Below, piece after piece: positions 10,115 to 24,388 of a DNA stretch of 64,000 bases. The stretch spans positions 18,024,262-18,088,261 of the forward strand of contig OX453272.1 in NCBI GenBank assembly GCA_949710005.1, written 5' to 3'. Numbering within the stretch: position 1 is the stretch's first letter; each line of letters starts with the position of its first letter. The position numbers and the translations under genes were made by a program. The DNA comes from Ricordea florida. Taxonomy: Eukaryota; Cnidaria; Anthozoa; Corallimorpharia; Ricordeidae. The notes under the pieces were generated by a model. The model saw only the letters and a program-made list of their open reading frames with translations, had not been told where the DNA came from and did no database searches.

Positions 10115-13100
10115 TAAACGCGCATGCGTAGTAGCAAAAAGTCTAAGCCTTAAGAATTACATTGAAATTAAATCGTTCTAATCAAAATTTTATTCGAAAC
10201 TTAAAACTTATGGTAAAATGTGCTATTACAACTAAAGAGAACATTAAAAATGCTTACATAACTTACTTACCTAGAAGACGGTCGTCCTGCCCATACAATC
10301 TATTATAATGCACTTTGACCAAAATCTGTGAGGCTGAGTTTCTTGACAGCCAGCTGCATGTATCGTATCTCAGCGTCTAGAATGAGTATAAACACGAGAT
10401 AAAGTACGTTACAAAGTACATATTAAATGCTACAACACGGTGAAAGCGGCATATTAATCGGCAATCTGTGTAATAAGCACTCGTTTGATAAAGTTTAGTA
10501 CTGTGTGAGCAGTCTTCTTTACAATTAGCTGACTTAAGTAAATATATGCACAGCTAAACTACAATATAATCACGAATCACAATCAATCTAATTTTATTCT
10601 TAAGTATTGCCTTTTGCGGTATGGCATAAGACGGAAAAGTGTCAGAATTGCAAAGATTCTGCAAAATAGGATAAAATGACCCTTATTCCAAGGGGGTAGG
10701 TTCGTGTCTTAAACGCGCACGCGTAGTGGCAAAAGGTCTAAGCCTTAAGAATTACATTGAAATTAAATCGTTCTAATCAAAATTTTATTCGAAACTTTAA
10801 ACGTATGGTAAAATGTGCTATTACAACTAAAGAGAACATTAAAAATGCTTACATAACTTACTTACCTAGAAGACGGTCGTCCTGCCCATACAATCTCTTA
10901 TAATGCATTTTGACCAAAATCTGTGAGGCTGAGTTTCTTGACAGCCAGCTGCATGTATCGTATCTCAGCGTCTAGAATGAGTATAAACACGAGATAAAGT
11001 ACGTTACAAAGTACATATTAAATGCTACAACACGGTGAAAGCGGCATATTAATCGGCAATCTGTGTAATAAGCACTCGTTTGATAAAGTTTAGTACTGTG
11101 TGAGCAGTCTTCTTTACAATTAGCTGACTTAAGTAAATATATGCACAGCTAAACTACAATATAATCACGAATCACAATCAATCTAATTTTATTCTTAAGT
11201 ATTGCCTTTTGCGGTATAGCATAAGTCGGAAAAGTGTCAGAATTGCAAAGACTCTGCAAAATAGGATAAAATGACCTTTATTCCAAGGGGGTAGGTTCGT
11301 GTCTTAAACGCGCATGCGTAGTGGCAAAAAGTCTAAGCCTTAAGAATTACATTGAAATTAAATCGTTCTAATCAAAATTTTATTCGAAACTTAAAACGTA
11401 TGGTAAAATGTGCTATTACAACTAAAGAGAACATTAAAAATGCTTCATAACTTACTTACCTAGAAGACGGTCGTCCTGCCCATACAATCTCTTATAATGC
11501 ATTTTGACCAAAATCTGTGAGGCTGAGTTTCTTGACAGCCAGCTGCATGTATCGTATCTCAGCGTCTAGAATGAGTATAAACACGAGATAAAGTGCGTTA
11601 CAAAGTACATATTAAATGCTACAACACGGTGAAAGCGGCATATTGATCGGCCTTTTGTGTAATAAGCACTCGTTTGATAAAGTTTAGTACTGTGTGAGCA
11701 GTCTTCTTTACAATTAGCTGACTTAAGTAAATATATCCACAGCTAAACTACAATATAATCACGAATCACAATCAATCTAATTTTATTCTTAAGTATTGCC
11801 TTTTGCGGTATGGCATAAGACGGAAAAGTGTCAGAATTGCAAAGATTCTGCAAAATAGGATAAAATGACCTTTATTCCAAGGGGGTAGGTTCGTGTCTTA
11901 AACGCGCATGCGTAGTGGCAAAAGGTCTAAGCCTTAAGAATTACATTGAAATTAAATCGTTCTAATCAAAATTTTATTCGAAACTTAAAACTTATGGTAA
12001 AATGTGCTATTACAACTAAAGAGAACATTAAAAATGCTTACATAACTTACTTACCTAGAAGACGGTCGTCCTGCCCATACAATCTCTTATAATGCACTTT
12101 GACCAAAATCTGTGAGGCTGAGTTTCTTGACAGCCAGCTGCATGTATCGTATCTCAGCGTCTAGAATGAGTATAAACACGAGATAAAGTACGTTACAAAG
12201 TACATATTAAATGCTACAACACGGTGAAAGCGGCATATTAATCGGCAATCTGTGTAATAAGCACTCGTTTGATAAAGTTTAGTACTGTGTGAGCAGTCTT
12301 CTTTACAATTAGCTGACTTAAGTAAATATATCCACAGCTAAACTACAATATAATCACGAATCACAATCAATCTAATTTTATTCTTAAGTATTGCCTTTTG
12401 CGGTATGGCATAAGACGGAAAAGTGTCAGAATTGCAAAGATTCTGCAAAATAGGATAAAATGACCTTTATTCCAAGGGGGTAGGTTCGTGTCTTAAACGC
12501 GCATGCGTAGTGGCAAAAGGTCTAAGCCTTAAGAATTACATTGAAATTAAATCGTTCTAATCAAAATTTTATTCGAAACTTTAAACGTATGGTAAAATGT
12601 GCTATTACAACTAAAGAGAACATTAAAAATGCTTACATAACTTACTTACCTAGAAGACGGTCGTCCTGCCCATACAATCTCTTATAATGCATTTTGACCA
12701 AAATCTGTGAGGCTGAGTTTCTTGACAGCCAGCTGCATGTATCGTATCTCAGCGTCTAGAATGAGTATAAACACGAGATAAAGTGCGTTACAAAGTAAAT
12801 ATTAAATGCCACAACACGGTGAAAGCGGCATATTGATCGGCCTTTTGTTTAATAAGCACTCGTTTGATAAAGTTTAGTACTGTGTGAGCAGTCTTCTTTA
12901 CAATTAGCTGACTTAAGTAAATATATCCACAGCTAAACTACAATATAATCACGAATCACAATCAATCTAATTTTATTCTTAAATATTGCCTTTTGCGGTA
13001 TAGCAAAAATCGGCAAAGTGTCAGAATTGCAAAGATTCTGCAAAATAGGATAAAATGACCTTTATTTCAAGGGGGTAGGTTCGTGTCTTAAACGCGCATG

Positions 13101-15468
13101 CGTAGTAGCAAAAAGTCTAAGCCTTAAGAATTACATTGAAATTAAATCGTTCTAATCAAAATTTTATTCGAAACTTAAAACTTATGGTAAAATGTGCTAT
13201 TACAACTAAAGAGAACATTAAAAATGCTTACATAACTTACTTACCTAGAAGACGGTCGTCCTGCCCATACAATCTCTTATAATGCATTTTGACCAAAATC
13301 TGTGAGGCTGAGTTTCTTGACAGCCAGCTGCATGTATCGTATCTCAGCGTCTAGAATGAGTATAAACACGAGATAAAGTGCGTTACAAAGTAAATATTAA
13401 ATGCCACAACACGGTGAAAGCGGCATATTGATCGGCCTTTTGTTTAATAAGCACTCGTTTGATAAAGTTTAGTACTGTGTGAGCAGTCTTCTTTACAATT
13501 AGCTGACTTAAGTAAATATATCCACAGCTAAACTACAATATAATCACGAATCACAATCAATCTAATTTTATTCTTAAATATTGCCTTTTGCGGTATAGCA
13601 TAAGTCGGCAAAGTGTCAGAATTGCAAAGATTCTGCAAAATAGGATAAAATGACCTTTATTTCAAGGGCGTAGGTTCGTGTCTTAAACGCGCATGCGTAG
13701 TAGCAAAAAGTCTAAGCCTTAAGAATTACATTGAAATTAAATCGTTCTAATCAAAATTTTATTCGAAACTTAAAACTTATGGTAAAATGTGCTATTACAA
13801 CTAAAGAGAACATTAAAAATGCTTACATAACTTACTTACCTAGAAGACGGTCGTCCTGCCCATACAATCTATTATAATGCACTTTGACCAAAATCTGTGA
13901 GGCTGAGTTTCTTGACAGCCAGCTGCATGTATCGTATCTCAGCGTCTAGAATGAGTATAAACACGAGATAAAGTACGTTACAAAGTACATATTAAATGCT
14001 ACAACACGGTGAAAGCGGCATATTAATCGGCAATCTGTGTAATAAGCACTCGTTTGATAAAGTTTAGTACTGTGTGAGCAGTCTTCTTTACAATTAGCTG
14101 ACTTAAGTAAATATATGCACAGCTAAACTACAATATAATCACGAATCACAATCAATCTAATTTTATTCTTAAGTATTGCCTTTTGCGGTATGGCATAAGA
14201 CGGAAAAGTGTCAGAATTGCAAAGATTCTGCAAAATAGGATAAAATGACCTTTATTCCAAGGGGGTAGGTTCGTGTCTTAAACGCGCATGCGTAGTGGCA
14301 AAAGGTCTAAGCCTTAAGAATTACATTGAAATTAAATCGTTCTAATCAAAATTTTATTCGAAACTTTAAACGTATGGTAAAATGTGCTATTACAACTAAA
14401 GAGAACATTAAAAATGCTTACATAACTTACTTACCTAGAAGACGGTCGTCCTGCCCATACAATCTCTTATAATGCATTTTGACCAAAATCTGTGAGGCTG
14501 AGTTTCTTGACAGCCAGCTGCATGTATCGTATCTCAGCGTCTAGAATGAGTATAAACACGAGATAAAGTGCGTTACAAAGTAAATATTAAATGCCACAAC
14601 ACGGTGAAAGCGGCATATTGATCGGCCTTTTGTTTAATAAGCACTCGTTTGATAAAGTTTAGTACTGTGTGAGCAGTCTTCTTTACAATTAGCTGACTTA
14701 AGTAAATATATCCACAGCTAAACTACAATATAATCACGAATCACAATCAATCTAATTTTATTCTTAAATATTGCCTTTTGCGGTATAGCAAAAATCGGCA
14801 AAGTGTCAGAATTGCAAAGATTCTGCAAAATAGGATAAAATGACCTTTATTTCAAGGGGGTAGGTTCGTGTCTTAAACGCGCATGCGTAGTAGCAAAAAG
14901 TCTAAGCCTTAAGAATTACATTGAAATTAAATCGTTCTAATCAAAATTTTATTCGAAACTTAAAACTTATGGTAAAATGTGCTATTACAACTAAAGAGAA
15001 CATTAAAAATGCTTACATAACTTACTTACCTAGAAGACGGTCGTCCTGCCCATACAATCTCTTATAATGCATTTTGACCAAAATCTGTGAGGCTGAGTTT
15101 CTTGACAGCCAGCTGCATGTATCGTATCTCAGCGTCTAGAATGAGTATAAACACGAGATAAAGTGCGTTACAAAGTAAATATTAAATGCCACAACACGGT
15201 GAAAGCGGCATATTGATCGGCCTTTTGTTTAATAAGCACTCGTTTGATAAAGTTTAGTACTGTGTGAGCAGTCTTCTTTACAATTAGCTGACTTAAGTAA
15301 ATATATCCACAGCTAAACTACAATATAATCACGAATCACAATCAATCTAATTTTATTCTTAAATATTGCCTTTTGCGGTATAGCATAAGTCGGCAAAGTG
15401 TCAGAATTGCAAAGATTCTGCAAAATAGGATAAAATGACCTTTATTTCAAGGGGGTAGGTTCGTGTCT
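10115..15468 (+). repeat. 9-monomer higher-order repeat, copy 2 (5354 bp)
   Basis: Tandem second copy of C D E F A B C A B, with monomers at 10115, 10710, 11305, 11899, 12494, 13089, 13684, 14279 and 14874. Length and every diagnostic mark match the copy at 4761. The array then starts a third copy with C D E at 15469 but switches to D-E dimers instead of continuing with F. Confidence 0.9.
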
Positions 15469-16063
15469 TAAACGCGCATGCGTAGTAGCAAAAAGTCTAA
15501 GCCTTAAGAATTACATTGAAATTAAATCGTTCTAATCAAAATTTTATTCGAAACTTAAAACTTATGGTAAAATGTGCTATTACAACTAAAGAGAACATTA
15601 AAAATGCTTACATAACTTACTTACCTAGAAGACGGTCGTCCTGCCCATACAATCTATTATAATGCACTTTGACCAAAATCTGTGAGGCTGAGTTTCTTGA
15701 CAGCCAGCTGCATGTATCGTATCTCAGCGTCTAGAATGAGTATAAACACGAGATAAAGTACGTTACAAAGTACATATTAAATGCTACAACACGGTGAAAG
15801 CGGCATATTAATCGGCAATCTGTGTAATAAGCACTCGTTTGATAAAGTTTAGTACTGTGTGAGCAGTCTTCTTTACAATTAGCTGACTTAAGTAAATATA
15901 TGCACAGCTAAACTACAATATAATCACGAATCACAATCAATCTAATTTTATTCTTAAGTATTGCCTTTTGCGGTATGGCATAAGACGGAAAAGTGTCAGA
16001 ATTGCAAAGATTCTGCAAAATAGGATAAAATGACCCTTATTCCAAGGGGGTAGGTTCGTGTCT
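15469..16063 (+). repeat. C-type monomer opening a truncated third 9-mer
   Basis: C monomer with 568C, the version that opens each 9-mer unit. It is followed by D and E as expected, but F, A, B, C, A and B do not follow. The D-E pair is repeated instead. The corresponding monomer at 44022 does the same. Confidence 0.88.
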
Positions 16064-19000
16064 TAAACGCGCACGCGTAGTGGCAAAAGGTCTAAGCCTT
16101 AAGAATTACATTGAAATTAAATCGTTCTAATCAAAATTTTATTCGAAACTTTAAACGTATGGTAAAATGTGCTATTACAACTAAAGAGAACATTAAAAAT
16201 GCTTACATAACTTACTTACCTAGAAGACGGTCGTCCTGCCCATACAATCTCTTATAATGCATTTTGACCAAAATCTGTGAGGCTGAGTTTCTTGACAGCC
16301 AGCTGCATGTATCGTATCTCAGCGTCTAGAATGAGTATAAACACGAGATAAAGTACGTTACAAAGTACATATTAAATGCTACAACACGGTGAAAGCGGCA
16401 TATTAATCGGCAATCTGTGTAATAAGCACTCGTTTGATAAAGTTTAGTACTGTGTGAGCAGTCTTCTTTACAATTAGCTGACTTAAGTAAATATATGCAC
16501 AGCTAAACTACAATATAATCACGAATCACAATCAATCTAATTTTATTCTTAAGTATTGCCTTTTGCGGTATAGCATAAGTCGGAAAAGTGTCAGAATTGC
16601 AAAGACTCTGCAAAATAGGATAAAATGACCTTTATTCCAAGGGGGTAGGTTCGTGTCTTAAACGCGCATGCGTAGTGGCAAAAAGTCTAAGCCTTAAGAA
16701 TTACATTGAAATTAAATCGTTCTAATCAAAATTTTATTCGAAACTTAAAACGTATGGTAAAATGTGCTATTACAACTAAAGAGAACATTAAAAATGCTTC
16801 ATAACTTACTTACCTAGAAGACGGTCGTCCTGCCCATACAATCTCTTATAATGCATTTTGACCAAAATCTGTGAGGCTGAGTTTCTTGACAGCCAGCTGC
16901 ATGTATCGTATCTCAGCGTCTAGAATGAGTATAAACACGAGATAAAGTGCGTTACAAAGTACATATTAAATGCTACAACACGGTGAAAGCGGCATATTGA
17001 TCGGCCTTTTGTGTAATAAGCACTCGTTTGATAAAGTTTAGTACTGTGTGAGCAGTCTTCTTTACAATTAGCTGACTTAAGTAAATATATCCACAGCTAA
17101 ACTACAATATAATCACGAATCACAATCAATCTAATTTTATTCTTAAGTATTGCCTTTTGCGGTATGGCATAAGACGGAAAAGTGTCAGAATTGCAAAGAT
17201 TCTGCAAAATAGGATAAAATGACCTTTATTCCAAGGGGGTAGGTTCGTGTCTTAAACGCGCACGCGTAGTGGCAAAAGGTCTAAGCCTTAAGAATTACAT
17301 TGAAATTAAATCGTTCTAATCAAAATTTTATTCGAAACTTTAAACGTATGGTAAAATGTGCTATTACAACTAAAGAGAACATTAAAAATGCTTACATAAC
17401 TTACTTACCTAGAAGACGGTCGTCCTGCCCATACAATCTCTTATAATGCATTTTGACCAAAATCTGTGAGGCTGAGTTTCTTGACAGCCAGCTGCATGTA
17501 TCGTATCTCAGCGTCTAGAATGAGTATAAACACGAGATAAAGTACGTTACAAAGTACATATTAAATGCTACAACACGGTGAAAGCGGCATATTAATCGGC
17601 AATCTGTGTAATAAGCACTCGTTTGATAAAGTTTAGTACTGTGTGAGCAGTCTTCTTTACAATTAGCTGACTTAAGTAAATATATGCACAGCTAAACTAC
17701 AATATAATCACGAATCACAATCAATCTAATTTTATTCTTAAGTATTGCCTTTTGCGGTATAGCATAAGTCGGAAAAGTGTCAGAATTGCAAAGACTCTGC
17801 AAAATAGGATAAAATGACCTTTATTCCAAGGGGGTAGGTTCGTGTCTTAAACGCGCATGCGTAGTGGCAAAAAGTCTAAGCCTTAAGAATTACATTGAAA
17901 TTAAATCGTTCTAATCAAAATTTTATTCGAAACTTAAAACGTATGGTAAAATGTGCTATTACAACTAAAGAGAACATTAAAAATGCTTCATAACTTACTT
18001 ACCTAGAAGACGGTCGTCCTGCCCATACAATCTCTTATAATGCATTTTGACCAAAATCTGTGAGGCTGAGTTTCTTGACAGCCAGCTGCATGTATCGTAT
18101 CTCAGCGTCTAGAATGAGTATAAACACGAGATAAAGTGCGTTACAAAGTACATATTAAATGCTACAACACGGTGAAAGCGGCATATTGATCGGCCTTTTG
18201 TGTAATAAGCACTCGTTTAATAAAGTTTAGTACTGTGTGAGCAGTCTTCTTTACAATTAGCTGACTTAAGTAAATATATCCACAGCTAAACTACAATATA
18301 ATCACGAATCACAATCAATCTAATTTTATTCTTAAGTATTGCCTTTTGCGGTATGGCATAAGACGGAAAAGTGTCAGAATTGCAAAGATTCTGCAAAATA
18401 GGATAAAATGACCTTTATTCCAAGGGGGTAGGTTCGTGTCTTAAACGCGCACGCGTAGTGGCAAAAGGTCTAAGCCTTAAGAATTACATTGAAATTAAAT
18501 CGTTCTAATCAAAATTTTATTCGAAACTTTAAACGTATGGTAAAATGTGCTATTACAACTAAAGAGAACATTAAAAATGCTTACATAACTTACTTACCTA
18601 GAAGACGGTCGTCCTGCCCATACAATCTCTTATAATGCATTTTGACCAAAATCTGTGAGGCTGAGTTTCTTGACAGCCAGCTGCATGTATCGTATCTCAG
18701 CGTCTAGAATGAGTATAAACACGAGATAAAGTACGTTACAAAGTACATATTAAATGCTACAACACGGTGAAAGCGGCATATTAATCGGCAATCTGTGTAA
18801 TAAGCACTCGTTTGATAAAGTTTAGTACTGTGTGAGCAGTCTTCTTTACAATTAGCTGACTTAAGTAAATATATGCACAGCTAAACTACAATATAATCAC
18901 GAATCACAATCAATCTAATTTTATTCTTAAGTATTGCCTTTTGCGGTATAGCATAAGTCGGAAAAGTGTCAGAATTGCAAAGACTCTGCAAAATAGGATA

Positions 19001-20820
19001 AAATGACCTTTATTCCAAGGGGGTAGGTTCGTGTCTTAAACGCGCATGCGTAGTGGCAAAAAGTCTAAGCCTTAAGAATTACATTGAAATTAAATCGTTC
19101 TAATCAAAATTTTATTCGAAACTTAAAACGTATGGTAAAATGTGCTATTACAACTAAAGAGAACATTAAAAATGCTTCATAACTTACTTACCTAGAAGAC
19201 GGTCGTCCTGCCCATACAATCTCTTATAATGCATTTTGACCAAAATCTGTGAGGCTGAGTTTCTTGACAGCCAGCTGCATGTATCGTATCTCAGCGTCTA
19301 GAATGAGTATAAACACGAGATAAAGTGCGTTACAAAGTACATATTAAATGCTACAACACGGTGAAAGCGGCATATTGATCGGCCTTTTGTGTAATAAGCA
19401 CTCGTTTAATAAAGTTTAGTACTGTGTGAGCAGTCTTCTTTACAATTAGCTGACTTAAGTAAATATATCCACAGCTAAACTACAATATAATCACGAATCA
19501 CAATCAATCTAATTTTATTCTTAAGTATTGCCTTTTGCGGTATGGCATAAGACGGAAAAGTGTCAGAATTGCAAAGATTCTGCAAAATAGGATAAAATGA
19601 CCTTTATTCCAAGGGGGTAGGTTCGTGTCTTAAACGCGCACGCGTAGTGGCAAAAGGTCTAAGCCTTAAGAATTACATTGAAATTAAATCGTTCTAATCA
19701 AAATTTTATTCGAAACTTTAAACGTATGGTAAAATGTGCTATTACAACTAAAGAGAACATTAAAAATGCTTACATAACTTACTTACCTAGAAGACGGTCG
19801 TCCTGCCCATACAATCTCTTATAATGCATTTTGACCAAAATCTGTGAGGCTGAGTTTCTTGACAGCCAGCTGCATGTATCGTATCTCAGCGTCTAGAATG
19901 AGTATAAACACGAGATAAAGTACGTTACAAAGTACATATTAAATGCTACAACACGGTGAAAGCGGCATATTAATCGGCAATCTGTGTAATAAGCACTCGT
20001 TTGATAAAGTTTAGTACTGTGTGAGCAGTCTTCTTTACAATTAGCTGACTTAAGTAAATATATGCACAGCTAAACTACAATATAATCACGAATCACAATC
20101 AATCTAATTTTATTCTTAAGTATTGCCTTTTGCGGTATAGCATAAGTCGGAAAAGTGTCAGAATTGCAAAGACTCTGCAAAATAGGATAAAATGACCTTT
20201 ATTCCAAGGGGGTAGGTTCGTGTCTTAAACGCGCATGCGTAGTGGCAAAAAGTCTAAGCCTTAAGAATTACATTGAAATTAAATCGTTCTAATCAAAATT
20301 TTATTCGAAACTTAAAACGTATGGTAAAATGTGCTATTACAACTAAAGAGAACATTAAAAATGCTTACATAACTTACTTACCTAGAAGACGGTCGTCCTG
20401 CCCATACAATCTCTTATAATGCATTTTGACCAAAATCTGTGAGGCTGAGTTTCTTGACAGCCAGCTGCATGTATCGTATCTCAGCGTCTAGAATGAGTAT
20501 AAACACGAGATAAAGTGCGTTACAAAGTACATATTAAATGCTACAACACGGTGAAAGCGGCATATTGATCGGCCTTTTGTGTAATAAGCACTCGTTTGAT
20601 AAAGTTTAGTACTGTGTGAGCAGTCTTCTTTACAATTAGCTGACTTAAGTAAATATATCCACAGCTAAACTACAATATAATCACGAATCACAATCAATCT
20701 AATTTTATTCTTAAGTATTGCCTTTTGCGGTATGGCATAAGACGGAAAAGTGTCAGAATTGCAAAGATTCTGCAAAATAGGATAAAATGACCTTTATTCC
20801 AAGGGGGTAGGTTCGTGTCT
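16064..20820 (+). repeat. D-E dimer array, four dimers
   Basis: D monomers start at 16064, 17253, 18442 and 19631; E monomers start at 16659, 17848, 19037 and 20226. The first three dimers are 1189 bp (595 plus 594). The fourth is 1190 bp because its E-like monomer keeps base 142. The E copies at 17848 and 19037 share a private G-to-A change at monomer position 373 (cgtttaataaag), so one dimer was copied from the other after that change arose. D copies carry 543C (gactctg) and the 11C change. Confidence 0.9.
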
Positions 20821-22009
20821 TAAACGCGCATGCGTAGTGGCAAAAGGTCTAAGCCTTAAGAATTACATTGAAATTAAATCGTTCTAATCAAAATTTTATT
20901 CGAAACTTAAAACTTATGGTAAAATGTGCTATTACAACTAAAGAGAACATTAAAAATGCTTACATAACTTACTTACCTAGAAGACGGTCGTCCTGCCCAT
21001 ACAATCTCTTATAATGCACTTTGACCAAAATCTGTGAGGCTGAGTTTCTTGACAGCCAGCTGCATGTATCGTATCTCAGCGTCTAGAATGAGTATAAACA
21101 CGAGATAAAGTACGTTACAAAGTACATATTAAATGCTACAACACGGTGAAAGCGGCATATTAATCGGCAATCTGTGTAATAAGCACTCGTTTGATAAAGT
21201 TTAGTACTGTGTGAGCAGTCTTCTTTACAATTAGCTGACTTAAGTAAATATATGCACAGCTAAACTACAATATAATCACGAATCACAATCAATCTAATTT
21301 TATTCTTAAGTATTGCCTTTTGCGGTATAGCATAAGTCGGCAAAGTGTCAGAATTGCAAAGATTCTGCAAAATAGGATAAAATGACCTTTATTCCAAGGG
21401 GGTAGGTTCGTGTCTTAAACGCGCATGCGTAGTGGCAAAAAGTCTAAGCCTTAAGAATTACATTGAAATTAAATCGTTCTAATCAAAATTTTATTCGAAA
21501 CTTAAAACGTATGGTAAAATGTGCTATTACAACTAAAGAGAACATTAAAAATGCTTCATAACTTACTTACCTAGAAGACGGTCGTCCTGCCCATACAATC
21601 TCTTATAATGCATTTTGACCAAAATCTGTGAGGCTGAGTTTCTTGACAGCCAGCTGCATGTATCGTATCTCAGCGTCTAGAATGAGTATAAACACGAGAT
21701 AAAGTGCGTTACAAAGTACATATTAAATGCTACAACACGGTGAAAGCGGCATATTGATCGGCCTTTTGTGTAATAAGCACTCGTTTGATAAAGTTTAGTA
21801 CTGTGTGAGCAGTCTTCTTTACAATTAGCTGACTTAAGTAAATATATCCACAGCTAAACTACAATATAATCACGAATCACAATCAATCTAATTTTATTCT
21901 TAAGTATTGCCTTTTGCGGTATGGCATAAGACGGAAAAGTGTCAGAATTGCAAAGATTCTGCAAAATAGGATAAAATGACCTTTATTCCAAGGGGGTAGG
22001 TTCGTGTCT
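20821..22009 (+). repeat. F-like monomer with unusual tail, followed by E
   Basis: The monomer at 20821 has an F head (26G, 94T, 199C) but 434G and a tail of 509A, 517T, 521C and 574C. That tail is seen elsewhere only in the first monomer of the window. An E monomer of 594 bp follows at 21416. Both tail occurrences are followed by E then A, so 1-1190 and 20821-22009 look like diverged copies of one two-monomer segment with different left ends. Confidence 0.8.
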
Positions 22010-24388
22010 TAAACGCGCATGCGTAGTGGCAAAAGGTCTAAGCCTTAAGAATTACATTGAAATTAAATCGTTCTAATCAAAATTTTATTTGAAACTTTAA
22101 ACGTATGGTAAAATGTGCTATTACAACTAAAGAGAACATTAAAAATGCTTACATAACTTACTTACCTAGAAGACGGTCGTCCTGCCCATACAATCTCTTA
22201 TAATGCATTTTGACCAAAATCTGTGAGGCTGAGTTTCTTGACAGCCAGCTGCATGTATCGTATCTCAGCGTCTAGAATGAGTATAAACACGAGATAAAGT
22301 GCGTTACAAAGTAAATATTAAATGCCACAACACGGTGAAAGCGGCATATTGATCGGCCTTTTGTTTAATAAGCACTCGTTTGATAAAGTTTAGTACTGTG
22401 TGAGCAGTCTTCTTTACAATTAGCTGACTTAAGTAAATATATCCACAGCTAAACTACAATATAATCACGAATCACAATCAATCTAATTTTATTCTTAAAT
22501 ATTGCCTTTTGCGGTATAGCAAAAATCGGCAAAGTGTCAGAATTGCAAAGATTCTGCAAAATAGGATAAAATGACCTTTATTTCAAGGGGGTAGGTTCGT
22601 GTCTTAAACGCGCATGCGTAGTAGCAAAAAGTCTAAGCCTTAAGAATTACATTGAAATTAAATCGTTCTAATCAAAATTTTATTCGAAACTTAAAACTTA
22701 TGGTAAAATGTGCTATTACAACTAAAGAGAACATTAAAAATGCTTACATAACTTACTTACCTAGAAGACGGTCGTCCTGCCCATACAATCTCTTATAATG
22801 CATTTTGACCAAAATCTGTGAGGCTGAGTTTCTTGACAGCCAGCTGCATGTATCGTATCTCAGCGTCTAGAATGAGTATAAACACGAGATAAAGTGCGTT
22901 ACAAAGTAAATATTAAATGCCACAACACGGTGAAAGCGGCATATTGATCGGCCTTTTGTTTAATAAGCACTCGTTTGATAAAGTTTAGTACTGTGTGAGC
23001 AGTCTTCTTTACAATTAGCTGACTTAAGTAAATATATCCACAGCTAAACTACAATATAATCACGAATCACAATCAATCTAATTTTATTCTTAAATATTGC
23101 CTTTTGCGGTATAGCATAAGTCGGCAAAGTGTCAGAATTGCAAATATTCTGCAAAATAGGATAAAATGACCTTTATTTCAAGGGGGTAGGTTCGTGTCTT
23201 AAACGCGCATGCGTAGTAGCAAAAAGTCTAAGCCTTAAGAATTACATTGAAATTAAATCGTTCTAATCAAAATTTTATTCGAAACTTAAAACTTATGGTA
23301 AAATGTGCTATTACAACTAAAGAGAACATTAAAAATGCTTACATAACTTACTTACCTAGAAGACGGTCGTCCTGCCCATACAATCTATTATAATGCACTT
23401 TGACCAAAATCTGTGAGGCTGAGTTTCTTGACAGCCAGCTGCATGTATCGTATCTCAGCGTCTAGAATGAGTATAAACACGAGATAAAGTACGTTACAAA
23501 GTACATATTAAATGCTAGAACACGGTGAAAGCGGCATATTAATCGGCAATCTGTGTAATAAGCACTCGTTTGATAAAGTTTAGTACTGTGTGAGCAGTCT
23601 TCTTTACAATTAGCTGACTTAAGTAAATATATGCACAGCTAAACTACAATATAATCACGAATCACAATCAATCTAATTTTATTCTTAAGTATTGCCTTTT
23701 GCGGTATGGCATAAGACGGAAAAGTGTCAGAATTGCAAAGATTCTGCAAAATAGGATAAAATGACCTTTATTCCAAGGGGGTAGGTTCGTGTCTTAAACG
23801 CGCATGCGTAGTGGCAAAAAGTCTAAGCCTTAAGAATTACATTGAAATTAAATCGTTCTAATCAAAATTTTATTCGAAACTTAAAACGTATGGTAAAATG
23901 TGCTATTACAACTAAAGAGAACATTAAAAATGCTTCATAACTTACTTACCTAGAAGACGGTCGTCCTGCCCATACAATCTCTTATAATGCATTTTGACCA
24001 AAATCTGTGAGGCTGAGTTTCTTGACAGCCAGCTGCATGTATCGTATCTCAGCGTCTAGAATGAGTATAAACACGAGATAAAGTGCGTTACAAAGTACAT
24101 ATTAAATGCTACAACACGGTGAAAGCGGCATATTGATCGGCCTTTTGTGTAATAAGCACTCGTTTGATAAAGTTTAGTACTGTGTGAGCAGTCTTCTTTA
24201 CAATTAGCTGACTTAAGTAAATATATCCACAGCTAAACTACAATATAATCACGAATCACAATCAATCTAATTTTATTCTTAAGTATTGCCTTTTGCGGTA
24301 TGGCATAAGACGGAAAAGTGTCAGAATTGCAAAGATTCTGCAAAATAGGATAAAATGACCTTTATTCCAAGGGTGTAGGTTCGTGTCT
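22010..24388 (+). repeat. A B C E block with private markers
   Basis: Monomers start at 22010 (A with ttatttgaaac), 22605 (B with caaatattctg), 23200 (C with gctagaac) and 23795 (E, 594 bp, ending gggtgt). The first three private changes recur together at 51751, 52346 and 52941, and again at 61861, 62456 and 63051. They therefore tag a segment present three times in the window. The E monomer is complete only here; at the other two sites it is fused to an A-type tail. Confidence 0.88.
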
